NCBI GenBank assembly: GCA_022264855.1
Contig: JABYQU010000008.1
Location: forward strand, 248,001-312,000
Reading direction: 5' to 3'
From: Lenzites betulinus
Taxonomy: Eukaryota; Basidiomycota; Agaricomycetes; Polyporales; Polyporaceae
Length of the DNA stretch: 64,000 nucleotides
The notes beneath the pieces were generated by a model. The model was not told the origin of the DNA and searched no databases. It saw nothing but the letters and a program-made list of their open reading frames with translations. This document shows positions 46,184 to 58,241 of this stretch, piece after piece. The translations under genes and the position numbers were made by a program. Within the stretch, counting starts at the first letter, position 1. Each line of letters starts with the position of its first letter.

Positions 46184-48326
46184 GCGGCGGCTGGAGTGCT
46201 GGGGACTCGGGGTATACGCCGCGGGGTTTAATAGTTGGCGGCGGCGGTGGGCAAAGCGGGCGCGCGGGATAATAGGCCACGGCGGGCTACCTGTTGGGCG
46301 CATCCATAAGCGTAAAGGGAGGGCAAAGCGCGTGCTCCCGATATCGTTGAATTCGCGCAGCAGGGTCGCGCTTGCCACGGGTTTACCGGGTGGCATAAAG
46401 CTTGAAGGCCAAAGGTCTCTTCACCGTGACATCGGGCTAGCACAGCAATTAGTGTGCGCTTTGTTTGATCCCGCGTGTATGTCACAGCCATGGCGCGGGC
46501 CATTGTGGTCGGCTTGAGGACGGGGATTCCGGAGCTCTGGCGCTATGTTTGTACTTTTGGGATTCAGATCCTGCCGTCACGGTACGCCGGCAGGAAAACG
46601 AGGTGTGGTGGCTGTGTAGCTTGGGCCAATGAGCTCAAAGGATAGTAGCACTTCGCGTCACGACAATGGTGGACGCACGGCGTGGATGTGTGTTTAAGGT
46701 TGAACGATGGACGCTAGCAGCTAGAACGTTCGCGATATTCCGATTAGCATCACCGTCACTTTCCGACTATACGAGATCACGAAGTACGTACCACTGATTT
46801 TCCAACTATCGGAAGCTACACACATCAATATCCGCTCGCGATCCCTGTCTGGATAACAGTACTGGACACACAACTTAGTAGTTTCCGACACCGCGGTACG
46901 ATTCGTTGAAGCCGATGGCAGTGGCTAAGAGCCTGTTTGAGCGCGCGTTCACTCGGGGACGCTGGTCGGCCTTTGCCGGATGCCCGGTAGTTACCGATCG
47001 GCGCTTTGGGATATGGCGTTCCACCACTTCGCCTCGTTCGACGACCTGCTCAACGTCTATCTGGCCATGGGTGACCTGCACTTCCTTCTGAACATCCGAA
47101 TTGCTGGAGTTTGTGTTATGTAAGATACTGGTCATGGCGCTTATCAGTATCGCGTGAACTGAACGGAATGGACCGACGTGTGCTTGCACCCCCCTACCTC
47201 CGCCTCTGGAAGGCTGTCCATCCGGGGTATCGGTGGAGAAATATGCGGATTCGATAGTGAGTCCATTTACAGGAAAACAATGCCGAATGACGTTCTCGAT
47301 GGTCCTTGGGAATGAAACACTCCTACTACACCTTCACAAGGTTTCATCTGCGTCTGGCGAAGGCTACTGCCAGCGGGAACTATCACTTCTGGCTGTACTC
47401 GGCTTTGGGCTCTGTGGCTGTCTACCTACACGTCCTCTAGGTGCCTTTCATTTACATTACGTGGAGGCTATCGCTGCTATCCGAAATCACGACTGCTTTA
47501 CCCACCAATCTCCGACTGCGTCTCCTGCTACGCTGGCCGGTGGTACTCATCCTGCACATACCTCGAACGCACCTCTCAGTGCACACCCACGGCACTCTTC
47601 GACTGAATCTACGACTCGGTTTCATGGACATGTTGCATTCGTGCAGGGCGTACCTTTATGTCTTATCGCGTCCTCCAGGCACTAGGCATGACGTGAAACA
47701 CGGGCTATAACTGTGCACGGCAGCTTTCTTGGGAAACAAACTCATTGGCTATTTGACCTCAGGGGCCATCCATCATCCTGCTTCCCCATCCCAGTCTACA
47801 GGCTCCCTGATTGACTTCATACGTGCGCGCTGCGCCATTCAAGGTGTGTGAAGCCCGCGCGCCGGGCCGGGCGAATGCCCGGCACGCCCTTCCTCACCTT
47901 CGCACCCCGCATCCGTCGTGGCGTCCTGGGGCACCGCAGCCGCCCTGCGCCCGTCTTCTGACCGTCCGCGAATGGAGCGAGCTCGACCGCGTTCTGGGAC
48001 TCTGGGGCAGAAGGACGCTGGGCGCGGGGACGTGGGAGGCGTCCCCCGCTTCTGCCGGTAAGAGCGCGGACGGCCGCGGGCCTCTCCCGCGCGGGCTGGG
48101 ACCGGCGGAGGGGGCTGGTGACGCCATCGCGCGTACGGAACGAAGACCGCCGGGTCGTCGTGCGGTGGGTGGTAGGCGCGAGGCGCGAGGCGTGCGTGCG
48201 TGCAGGGCATGGAGCGTGCCCTACGCGTACGGGAGGCCGTGTGCTGGATGGGGCGCGGGGAGATAGTACGGCGGCCCGCGCGGACGATTGATTGCACTTG
48301 TGAGATATATTGGCGTCGGCGCGAGT

Positions 48327-48444
48327 GCGAGCGAGGATCGCCTCGTGCAGCGGACACGTCTTGACCTTAGCGTGGCTCGTGCGCTGCGAGCGAGGATCGC
48401 CTCGTGCAGCGGACACGTCTTGACCTTAGCGTGGCTCGTGCGCT
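48327..48444. repeat. 59-bp perfect tandem duplication
   Basis: The block that begins gcgagcgaggatcgcctcgt is repeated exactly 59 nt later, with both copies reading through the same tacs of cgtggctcgtgcgctgcga at their ends. Confidence 0.85.
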
Positions 48445-51400
48445 GCGACTCAGCCGTGCCCGGGCTCCTCGTGAGTCTCCGCGGGTGTGCCCCTCGAGCG
48501 GTGCAGCGCGCGAGCCGCGTCTTGCGCTGTGCTGCCAGTGCAGAGCGAGGGCGAGGGGACGCGTACCTGCGCGCGCTGATCCGCTCGGGCCGGGAGGCGA
48601 GGAAAGGGTGCACTGAGGGAGAGGCGGGCAGCTTCCCGTCTGTGGCGCACACTATGGAGGCAGCCCTCCCGGCCTTCCCCGCCCGCGACGCTTCCTGATG
48701 CGCCACAACGCCCCCTCCGCCCATTCTGGGGAGCCTTCGTGGCGTGCGTGGCGGCGCGCTGCAGATCCCGCGCGCGCCTTGGGCAGGCGCAGGCACGCGT
48801 CCGTCGCGAAGCCGCGCGCGCGTTCCGAGATTGTCAGATTGGCTCATAGTGCGCGCCGTGGATGGAGGGGTGCGCTGCTTATATGTGTTAATGGCTGCGC
48901 GTGGTACGTACGTATGTGTCGGGGCTTGAGCGCTGCCTGGACGGTGGACGTTGGGTGCTGGGAGGGTGTCGGGCAGCGTGGTACGTCGATTAGGCTCGCC
49001 CCGTGTTGCCCCTCGCAGGTCATCGAGGCTTGATGCTTAACAGGCCGGTCAATTAAATGGACGGCCTCTTGGCCTGCACGACGTGCACTCGCGGCGTGGG
49101 GCGAACGACGGTGAGTCATGCTGCCTGTCCGCTGTTCATTGCGCGATCTGGGCACGCCCAAAGGCTGATTGACGTGCGCGCCGCGGCCGTAGTGCGCACT
49201 CGCAGGGCGGCGCGCGGGCTTCGGGGTGTGCGTCGCGGGGCGTCGTCCGGCGGTGCTCACCCCGAGACCCGTGTCAGTAACCCATTGCGGGCGCGTGGGT
49301 TCTGGAGGCCCCCGTCTGAGCGCTGAGTACTTGGGTGGATCGTTGGAGGACGTCACTGGTGAGTTTCCGTTACGGTTTGGGGTGGGGCGATTTGACGATG
49401 CTCGCCACCGCGAGGGATCTTCCCGTCGCCCCGTCGTGCCTTCGTGTCGTCGGGTGCGCTCGACGGTGCGGCGCGATCTGTCCGCTCCCGCTTGAGCCTT
49501 GAGCGAGCCACGGGCGGGTGCGTGCGGGTCCGAGTCCGAGTCGGAGGCGGAGTAGGGGGAGACGATGTCGATGTCGATGACGGGTCCGGGGAGTTCATGA
49601 TCATCCTCGTTCCACTATGTAGATCGCCGCATACGCGGGCATGGTAATGGCGGCGGCGATCCCCTCGCGCCTGAGGCGAGGCCGCAGCCGCCACGCCTTG
49701 TCACGCTATGGGCATTGGACACCGGGGGAAGCCCGGCATGTCGCCTGCACACGCAGTCAGTCATCGCGATCAGACTCGTCTGATTCCAAGTTGGAGTTCA
49801 AGTACGTACTGCAGTCCGAGGGACACGGCGCGCGTCCTCGCCCGGGGGTCGAGGCGTGAGTACTTGAGTAATGTGCGATGCAATGATGGTCGAGGATCGG
49901 GCATCAGTGTGGGTTGAGGATCGGGAATAGGGGATTGGACTTGGTCGATGTTTGAGGATTGAGCGCTGAGAATTGAGGCTTGAGTCGCCGGCGGACGTGT
50001 GCCCTCCCTCCGCGCCGGCTGTGCTGCCTGCGCCGGGGAGAGCACCAGGGTCTCAAGCGACCCAGGGACGATAGAGACCGGCCGCAGGGAAAGGGGGGAG
50101 GGCTGCGCCACGCCGCGTGGGGAGAGCCTGAGCTGAGGGGATCCCTGCAGTAAGCGTCATGACAGCGGTAACGGGAATGCGACGCGAATACACGCGGTAC
50201 CCTGTGTATCCTGTGATTACGCCGCAGAGCCAGGCTTGGCTGCAGGGCTGGGGAGTGCTGCGGCTCGTTCGCGTCCGCGTCATCCCTGCTTCGTGCTTCG
50301 TAGCTTCGTGCGCTTCGTGCGCTTCGCCGCGGCGCGCCGGGGGTAAGACCATTAGGGCTGCGAAGGGGGCTGGAGCGATGTATCACGGGAGATCAGAGAC
50401 TGCGCGGCGACGCGCGAGCTCTAAAGCCTGGATGAAGGAAGATGGATGGGGGATGGATGGGGGAAGGGGGACGCCGTCCGGCTTCCTTCTAAGTTCCCTG
50501 TGGCCGGTGGTCGGACTGGGCGCGCGCATCTCCATGTGCATGTGTGCCCCTTCGGGCGGGGTCTTCACGCGTACGCAGGACGGACGTGTAAGGGCGGGCT
50601 GGACGTGTAAGTGTAAGGGCCGCGCTGCCCAGGGAACCCGGAGCTCTAAGTCGCTGTGCGAAGCGCGCGAAGTGTGCTCTATGTCTGCGTCGGTGTCTCG
50701 CGCGGGCGGGCGCGCCGCGGGCTGCCGTATTATCGATGGTTCGGTGTTCTACGGGGCCCGCGATTATTATGGTCGCGACGTCGACGCGAGCACTTGCACT
50801 TATGGGGGTCGCGACGCGCCGTTTCGAGAACGCGCGCGGGTAGCAGACGGAAGGGGGTTGTATACGTATGGGAGGACGTTTCTGGACGGGACGTCGTCGG
50901 CAGGGGAGAAGGCCGCTCAACGTCCGCGCTGCACAAGGATACATGTGGGCATGGCGTGATGGATGCACAAGGTGTGTCCGTCCGCGCGTTCGTTCGTGCA
51001 GCCGGCCGGCGGTCGGTGTTCAAACGTCCACGTCCATTGTCATATGCTCGACGCATGCGTCGACGTCGCTAGCGCAGGCGCAGGCGAACCTGTGCACTCG
51101 TCTTGATCGCCGGGGCGAGGCGAGGCGAGCGGGCGGCGGAGATCCGAGGCACGCGCGGGGAGGCGCGGGTGTGAGTGTGTCTATGATGCGCGATCAGGAG
51201 GGTGATGTGCCGTGGGGATTCATTATATGGGCGCGTGCCGCCGGCGTGTTGTGCGCCGGCAACTATGCGCGAGGACGCCGGGATCGAAGTGTACGTGCGC
51301 GTCGAGGGACGGCGAAGCGCGATGCTGGGAGGCGGAAGGGGGACGGGGCGACGGGTCGAAGCGATGGGGCGCACGCTGGCGGTTGCGGTCTGTTGTGATG

Positions 51401-52422
51401 GGTGCAGCAGCGATGGGAGGGTGACAGATGGACGGGCTCGCGAAGGGCGGGGTGACAGGCCTGGGGAGGTGTATGTAAGGGCGCAAGTAGGAGACCGGGG
51501 TCTGTGCCGGGATCGCGTCGGCTTCTCGCGCGCGCGGACGGACGCGGCCGGCGGGGAGGAGACATGGCAGATGGCGACGCGGGCTCTCATCCGATGGCGG
51601 GAGCTGTACGGGTCGGTGGGCCGTGCGAGGGCGTGTGGGCAATAGGCGGTGCGCGGGAGGGGACGGCTGGAAGAGGGGGGAGGTGGGAGGGCGTGCGGTG
51701 GGGAGAAGGCATTAGCCGATGTCTAAAGGAAGCTGCCGGGGCTGGTTAGGGCGCTCGGCTGGGGTGCGTCGTCGGCGGGCGAGGATGCGCGGGATCGTCG
51801 CCGTTGTGCTCGCGCCCTCGGCCTGCGTCTGCGCGCGTCGGCCAGCGCGAGATGAGGTGCGCGAGGAGGACGCCGGATGGGGCAGGCGAGTTGCCGGATG
51901 GGGCCGGCGAGAGGCAAGGATGATCGGCGATCGAGCGAGCGTTGTGGCGTCCGAGAGCGATCTCCTGTGCGATCTGGCCGCCGCGTCTAATCCGCACTCG
52001 CACTCGCGCTCTGATCCCCCTTCTGTTTGGGGGCGCGGCGTGCGACGCCAAGGAGCGCGGTGAGAGTGCAAGGGCCCGGAGGAGGACGAGGGCGAGGGAG
52101 GGCTGCCGGCGATGCCGTGGGCGTCCCACGTCAAATTGGACCGCGTCTGGCAGGGCGACCTCCAGGAGCGGAGGGGCGACGGCGGTCGAGCTGATGCGTC
52201 TAAGTGTCACGCCGTCCGCTTCGTCAACGGTGGTCGCGCGAAGAGGGCCGCGCCCGAGCGGCTGCCAATCTCGGCCTGCGACCACGCGAGCCCGCAGGCA
52301 TTCAGTCGCCCGACGCGTGCGTGAACCCAGAATACGCCCGTCTCTTGATGCTCGACCGCTGATTGGCCCCGCGCCCTATCGCCCTCCCCCATCCCCTTCT
52401 CGTCCAGAACCCCCGCCTGTCT

Positions 52423-52429
52423 TATATAC
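52423..52429 (+). promoter_or_regulatory. TATA box and CT-rich leader
   Basis: tatatac lies about 155 nt upstream of the ATG at 52582, followed by a nearly pure pyrimidine tract (52433-52520), a strong basidiomycete core promoter layout. Confidence 0.6.
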
Positions 52430-52581
52430 CCTTCCGTCCCTCCTCCCCTCCCACACTCGCCCTATTTCTCCCCCTCCCCCTCCCCTCATCGTTCTTCCCC
52501 CGACCTCCCTCGGTCCCCTCCGCGCGACCACTGCGCTCGAGTCCAACTTGTCCAAACCAGCCACCCGGACACGAACACGCC

Positions 52582-53650
52582 ATGCTCGCGGAATCCGCGG
52601 GCCAACACGCGCCCTCCCTCCTCCTCCCCCTCGTCAAGATCGCGACCCTCCTCGCGACGGGCTACGCCGTCGGCCGCGCCCTCTCCCCGCCCAACCCCCC
52701 GCCCGCCCCAAAAGCGTGCATCGACAACCGCACCCTCTTCGAGCGCGCCATCCGCTATGTCACCCTCTGCAGCAAAGTGAGTTCCCGCGTCCGCCCCGTG
52801 TCCCCGTCCGCCCCGCGCCCGTTCCCACCCCCACCCCTTCTCTTCTCCCTTCGAGCCTTCTCCCCCGCACTGCTCCCCGCGTGGCGCGCACCAGACCCGC
52901 AACCGCAACCGCGCGCTGACCGCCCCGCCCCCGCAGGTCCTCACATGGCTCGTCGTCCTCTGCGACGCGCTCGTCACCCTCCACCTCGCCGCCCCCACCC
53001 CGCTCACCCGCCCGCTCGCCGCGCTCCTCCTCCCCTGCCCCCTCCTCGCGCAGCCCGCCCCCGCGCCAGCACTCACCGCCCCCGCGCACCCCGCCCCAGC
53101 AGCGTTCGCGCGCACGCTGACGAGCCCGCACCCGCTGCTGCTGCTCGCGGCCGCGGCGGCGTGCGGCGGCGCCGCGCTGCGCCTCGCGTGCTTCCGCGCG
53201 CTCGGCGCGCTCTTCACGTTCGAGCTCGCGATCTCGCCGACGCACACGCTCGTCACCGGCGGGCCGTACGCGCGCGTGCGCCATCCGAGCTATGCGGGCG
53301 TGTATGCGGTGCTGCTCGGCGCGTCGGGCGTCATGGGCGCGCCGGGGGCGTGGCTGCGCGAGGCGTGGCTTGCGCCCAGTGTGTGTGCGGTCGTGCAGGG
53401 CGCGCGGCGGATAGCGGGCGCGCATATGGAGGCGGGGGCGGGGGAGTGCGTGGCGTGGGACGGGGCGGGCGTGCGGACGGGCCTCGCGTGGGCGTTCGCG
53501 GCGTTCTGGACGGCGAAGGTGGTGTATGCGCTGCGGAGCACGAACAAGCGCGTCGGGACGGAGGACGCGGAGCTGCACCGCGTGTTCGGCGCGCAGTGGG
53601 AGGAGTGGGCCGCGCGCGTGCGCTGGCGGCTCGTGCCGTGGGTGTACTAG
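52582..53650 (+). CDS. Isoprenylcysteine methyltransferase-like membrane protein
   Basis: Two exons (52582-52776 and 52937-53650) give 302 residues. The N-terminal part has hydrophobic helices (HAPSLLLPLVKIATLLATGY; VLTWLVVLCDALVTLHLAA) and an Ala/Pro-rich loop. The ICMT/PEMT signature is clear: LGALFTFELAISPTHTLVTG then GPYARVRHPSYAGVY, which binds the methyl donor, and at the end RVGTEDAELHRVFGAQWEEW followed by RWRLVPWVY. ICMTs methylate the C-terminal prenylcysteine of CAAX proteins in the ER. Basidiomycetes carry several ICMT-like genes, so this may be an expanded paralogue and not the main Ste14. Its DNA is very GC-rich, like the desert next to it. Confidence 0.85.
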
Positions 53651-56600
53651 CCCGGCGCGCGCTGTTTATTCGCGGGGGCTTGCAAGGCGGACGGTTGGGT
53701 GCGATGCGTGCGTACGGGGTGGGGGTCACGGTGTGTATTGTACAGTGGTCGTGTTCATATAGAGGACCGGCAGCAGCAGAAACGCGTTCTCTACCGATAT
53801 CCCTCGTATGCGTACCCTCGCGCACCCAGCCATACGAGCGTACAAGCACACCCGGCGACGAAAGCCTTCCCCGCACGGCGATATCGGGCCACTTGTCACG
53901 AGCCTCAATATTGTCGACGTCAGCTAATTCAAACCTGGAGCACAGCGAGATCTATCTATCTAGACGTTGATATCAATTAATGGGGGCGCACCGAATCAGG
54001 CGGCGTGCGAGGGATCCACCCGCGAAGCGTCCCGCGCGCGATCGGCGGGCCGGGGGGATGGCGCGCTGCAGAGTGGTTGGGGATGGCGGCGGCGGCGGCG
54101 GCGGGGCGGAGGGTGGACGAGCGGGTGCGGAGCGCGAACCGCCGGGTGCCGCTGTGGATGCGCGGGCGTACTCCGATCCCGGGCGTGGGTTGGAGGGAGG
54201 AGGTGCACAATTGGAAGGTGGATGGCCGGGTGGGACGGGGATGGGAGGTTGGGGTGGAAGGGGGAATGTGCGATCAGATTGGGTGGACGGGAGGGAGAGA
54301 TCGGGCGAGATGTGGCGGGGCGCGCGCCGGGAGTTTGGGAGGGGGACGACGGCGGCGGGTGCGGGTGCGTGGGGAGCTCGAGGGCGTATGGTGCGCGGTG
54401 ACGATACGGGTATCGGGAACGACGAGCCTGAGCGATGGGATCGAGAAACAAACACCAGCTCAGGCATCCGCACGAGGTGGGACGGCAAGGGGACATGGTG
54501 CGCACGACGAGACGGGGAAGGCGTATGATGCGCCGCGTCGACGAAGCTCGAGATAGTAGGGAGCTATCTTGCGTAGCGGCTCGCCATACAATTACCGAAT
54601 GCTCCACAGGGCTGTCGATCCCCGAGAAAGTGTAAATGAACCTGTGTGTGTATTCCTGGCACGAATATCCGGCGAACCATTGAGTCGGTCCCAGTTCGAG
54701 ACCATAGGCCCCTGCAGACCCGAAGACTCTAGGTCACAGATGGAATGCCCCCGGACACAGGGCGAGGCGCACCGTGGCTCGGGCGAACCTGCGCAATCTG
54801 CGCGTAGGTTCCTAGTCACTAGTACCGATATCCGGCCAGCGAGTGCATCAGCTGAACTTGGACACCATGAGGCCGAGCAGACCCAACGGTTCTAGATGTA
54901 GAACTGCAAGTCTCTGGGCGGAGGGTTTGGCGTACAAAGGAATACGGCGTGTCGTGTGATATCGAGAGATCCATCCTCGCGGTAGACACTGACGTCGGCG
55001 GGAGAGGGCAGCTAGCTGTAGTCCGAGCTGCTGGCGACGGGCATTGCGGCCGGGCCAGCGTCCAGGTCCGGGGTCAGCGCTGAGAGCCTACTCCGCGGCG
55101 GCGCAGATGGGCGTCGCGCCCCAGCTTCAAAGGCCGCGGCTTGTGGACGCGGCGGCTCCGTGACTAGCGTGCATTGTATTCCTGATTGAGAACGTCGAGC
55201 GTCGGAGTGCGTTGAAGGGAATATCTGGCGTCGTGGTGTTGATGGTGGATGCTTTTGCGTGATTCTCCTTGCAGTTGGGTGGGGATGTATCAGAATATGC
55301 GGCCTGTAAAGCTGCACGGTGCGCACGCGTAACGGTAGCTTCATGCCTGTGGAGGTTGGAAGAAAGAAAGAGGCGGTAGGCGCTCGATCGGATGCTGTGA
55401 TAGGCGCCGCCACGTGGAACTATGTACGCCGCAGCGGCCGAGGACCCTGCGTCGGGAGTTCCCCCACTCTCGATATCGGTGACGAAGTCCTTCAGCTAAC
55501 GGTCTTCCTCGGATTTCCGTGTAACGTGCAATCTCTCTATACTGGACCTCATTCAGTGGGACACTCACTCGACTTGAGGCCGGTACTAGATCAGCTGTGA
55601 TTCTGGCGATAGCGTTGCACGTTCACGAGTGAAGGGCGGTGCTGCAGCTGCAGCCCCCGGTGAAAGCTCCTATTGTCGATGGACTGCCCGGTCCAAGCGC
55701 TGCTTACGTACCTCACCATACGTATGAGGTATTGTCCCTCGCATTTGTCACAAAACGGCCGACTGACGAGGATTTATCTCCAGTTTCCAAATTTTCGATA
55801 TCATCTAAGGGACCCTTGAGCATATGTCGCTCAGCCGGATTTCGAGTTACCAGACGGTATATTCAATGATGCATCCAGCAATCACTCCAGAGGCACCCGC
55901 AATACAGTGACGCGCGGCCTGGATTTGCGCTTTTCCCTTCCAAAACGTCGTTGGTCCTACCATGGCAACCCTCGGGACACGAGGCCGCTGGGACCTCCGA
56001 AACATACGCTCTAGACATAGGATCATTCTGTTCCTCGGCACCCAAAGGTTTTCACACCCGAGCGACTGGAGAGGGAGGACCCTGGGCTACGCGGCGTCCG
56101 GCCCAAGTTAGCGCTCATGACGCTTTGCACGCACGGCTCCGGCTCGCCGCGTCCAAAACAAACGAACGCGCCCCGGGCATTGTCTTTCTCTCCACTGCCA
56201 AATGCGGACCCCAATGGTGTGTCCTACCCCCACATGCGTTTTTCATTTCGGCTGTCGGGTTCTTGAATAGGACGCGCCCGCTGTCATGGATATCCCGCCA
56301 TGATGGTGCACCGCGCACCGTTCCCCGAGTCCCAGCGGACTGGGACGCTTTGGCGCACGCTTTGCCTTGGGCCATTCCGATGGTGGCGGACTAGGAACGT
56401 CAGGCACTAGCCATGGCTTGAGCCTCGAGGCGTGCAAGGCCCTTTGATATCTCCCCCGGCACGGGTAGAGATTCGGTGTCACGCTTTGAACGTCGCTCAT
56501 CCGAGCGGCCTATAAATTCCGGCTGGCCCTTCTGCGGTGGGCCCCCCACAGACCGCGATCCTCCTCGTACCCGTTGAACATCAACCTCCCCCGACGCTCA

Positions 56601-56693
56601 GATCGTACCTCCTCTACATACCTCAAAACGCAATGAACTCTGCCACCTCTACCAACTTTACTTTCCAGTACGCCGGGTCTGCCGTACCCGCCA
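53651..56693. other. Intergenic region, no gene recognised
   Basis: 3 kb. The left half (to about 54.6 kb) is GC-rich with long overlapping frames on both strands and a (ggc)n run near 54083-54103; the right half is more ordinary. Nothing carries a known motif. The right end holds the TATA box of the next gene. Confidence 0.5.
56511..56518 (+). promoter_or_regulatory. TATA box
   Basis: tataaatt, about 175 nt before the predicted start at 56694 of the zinc-finger gene. Confidence 0.55.
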
Positions 56694-57612
56694 ATGCGCC
56701 CTCGACGCACGGCAGGTGAGCTACTTCCGTCTCTAGTCGGTGTGGTCGCTGAGTACATCTATCTCAACCTCTCTAGCCGTCAGCTGCGCGATCACGAATT
56801 CGAAAAGTGAGTGTGGTCCCACGTTCCACGCCAATATTCAAGTTCTAACCACTTGATCGCGCATAGAAAGTACGAGGAACACCGGCGGGCAGTGAAGGAG
56901 GTTGCCCGACAGTGGCCTTTCCCGATAAAGTGGTCGAATGCGTACGTCCCCATCTATATCGCGTCGACCTCCGCGCTGACCCTCAAACGACAGGCTCGCC
57001 TTCCCTCCCCGGGAGATTCTCGGCCCCGCTCCCAACGAGCAGGGCGAGGAGGTGGAAAAGCGCGCTCTGAAGCGGAGGAGGACGACGAAGAGGACGGAGG
57101 GCGACGATGCGGACGCGTCGTTCTTGCCCGCCGAGCGGGTGGTCGTGGAGACGCCGTCCCCGCCGCCCGAGCCTGCGGCCCCCATGTCCGCGAAGGCGCG
57201 CGGCAAACGTCCTGCGCCGGCGGAGGACGAGAAGACCGGCGACCATGAGGAAGCTGGCAAGGCCGGAGGCCATGAAGTCGCCGTCCCGGACGGCGAAGAC
57301 ATCATCGATGGCAAGCTCAGGTGCCGCTGGGGCGGAAAATGCACCGAAGAATGGTGCAAGTACGATCCAGCGGTAGTAAGAGCGCACCTGGTCAAGGTGC
57401 ATGGCGTGGAGAAGGATTTCACATGTTGTTGGGCGGACAACTGCAACACCGCAATCAGCGCTATGGCCACGCTGGAGCGTCATGTGCGAGTGATACACTT
57501 CAAGTGCGAGGAATGGGTCTGCCCCAGGTGCAAGAAAGACCTGAGCCGCCGCGACGCGCTGAAGCGGCATATGGAGAAGTGCAAAGCACGAGCGCGACTC
57601 AGAGGCGGTTAG
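56694..57612 (+). CDS. Zinc-finger protein with private N-terminal module (family member B)
   Basis: Three exons (56694-56806, 56867-56941, 56994-57612) give 268 residues. The N-terminal module (LVGVVAEYIYLNLSSRQL, KYEEHRRAVKEVARQWPFPI, LAFPPREILGPAPNEQ) matches member A at protein and DNA level. A charged linker follows (EKRALKRRRTTKR, SAKARGKRPAPAEDE), then three fingers: CRWGGKC...HLVKVH, CCWADNC...HVRVIH and CPRC...HMEKC (the last C2HC). The start was placed at 56694 because the frame of the module is closed upstream; an ATG at 56633 lies in another frame that stops at 56718. The basic linker and fingers suggest a nuclear DNA-binding protein. The truncated copy at 39769-40279 derives from this type. 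Confidence 0.72.
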
Positions 57613-58241
57613 ACGGTGCGTTCCCATGTTCACTCTAGTATCAAGCTGTGTCTGAGCTGATGCGTGTCATGGTGGCTCATTAGGTGGCCCGGCGCGTTCT
57701 TGGGGTTGTTGTTCCTACTTTTTCTCCGTTCTGTAATGTTATTGTATCCCCTCATCACTGGATTTCAAGTGCATCTCCTCAATTCGCCGGTATCTCTTCA
57801 GAGTTCTGGAGCCCAACGTTGTCGTAAGTTCCCCTTCACGCAGCGAGCGAAGTACCCCATCCATGCACCAAGGCCGACACACCGGTGGCGTGCATGGGCT
57901 AATAAGGCGAAGTCAGCGCCTACGGATTGTCACCCTCCCTGCACTCGACTGTCAGAATCATCGTGAGTGGCTCATGGCATCAAAGCGCTTGGATTGTCAC
58001 GGTGGCAATGCGCACATAATCCTAAGCGCAAAGGCGCGCATGAAGTGCAAGCCACGATCGCGCTTGTATGGTCCTTGTCCAAGCGGCGAGTATATAACCG
58101 CAATGTCCCGCGGGGGCGTCCTCTTTAGAACCTTCGGCTGTCCTCACTTCTACCCCTCGTACGTCGCCACTCCGCATGCTCGCGTCATTATAACCTGCAA
58201 GTGCTCACTTCTATATTCCCGGTTCTTTTTCTGCATATCCA
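57613..58241. other. Intergenic region between two zinc-finger genes
   Basis: The first 100 nt are the 3' flank also found after the truncated copy at 40280. The TATA box near 58091 belongs to the next gene. No other gene seen. Confidence 0.5.
58091..58097 (+). promoter_or_regulatory. TATA box
   Basis: tatataa, about 145 nt upstream of the start at 58242. Confidence 0.6.

Larger units (their letters stand above)
46132..52581. other. GC-rich gene desert, 6.4 kb
   Basis: From about 47.8 kb the sequence is strongly GC-rich with long open frames on both strands, none carrying a recognisable domain or consistent splice pattern. It contains a (atgg)n run near 46164-46183, a 59-bp tandem duplication at 48327-48444, a region of repeated ttgaggat-like motifs near 49889-49985 and repeated gcttcgt units near 50287-50335. 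I see no supported gene. Confidence 0.55.

Noticed and set aside
47817..48847. Two long minus frames with a repeated segment, possible gene pair
   Set aside because: The repeat is explained by the 59-bp tandem duplication and there is no domain or splice evidence; GC-rich DNA makes long chance frames.
56633..56718. Start of zinc-finger gene B at 56633 with a 20-nt first intron that would put the rest out of frame
   Set aside because: The supposed intron is too short, and the homologous gene A reads straight through this site. The ATG at 56694 lies in the correct frame, so B is intact.
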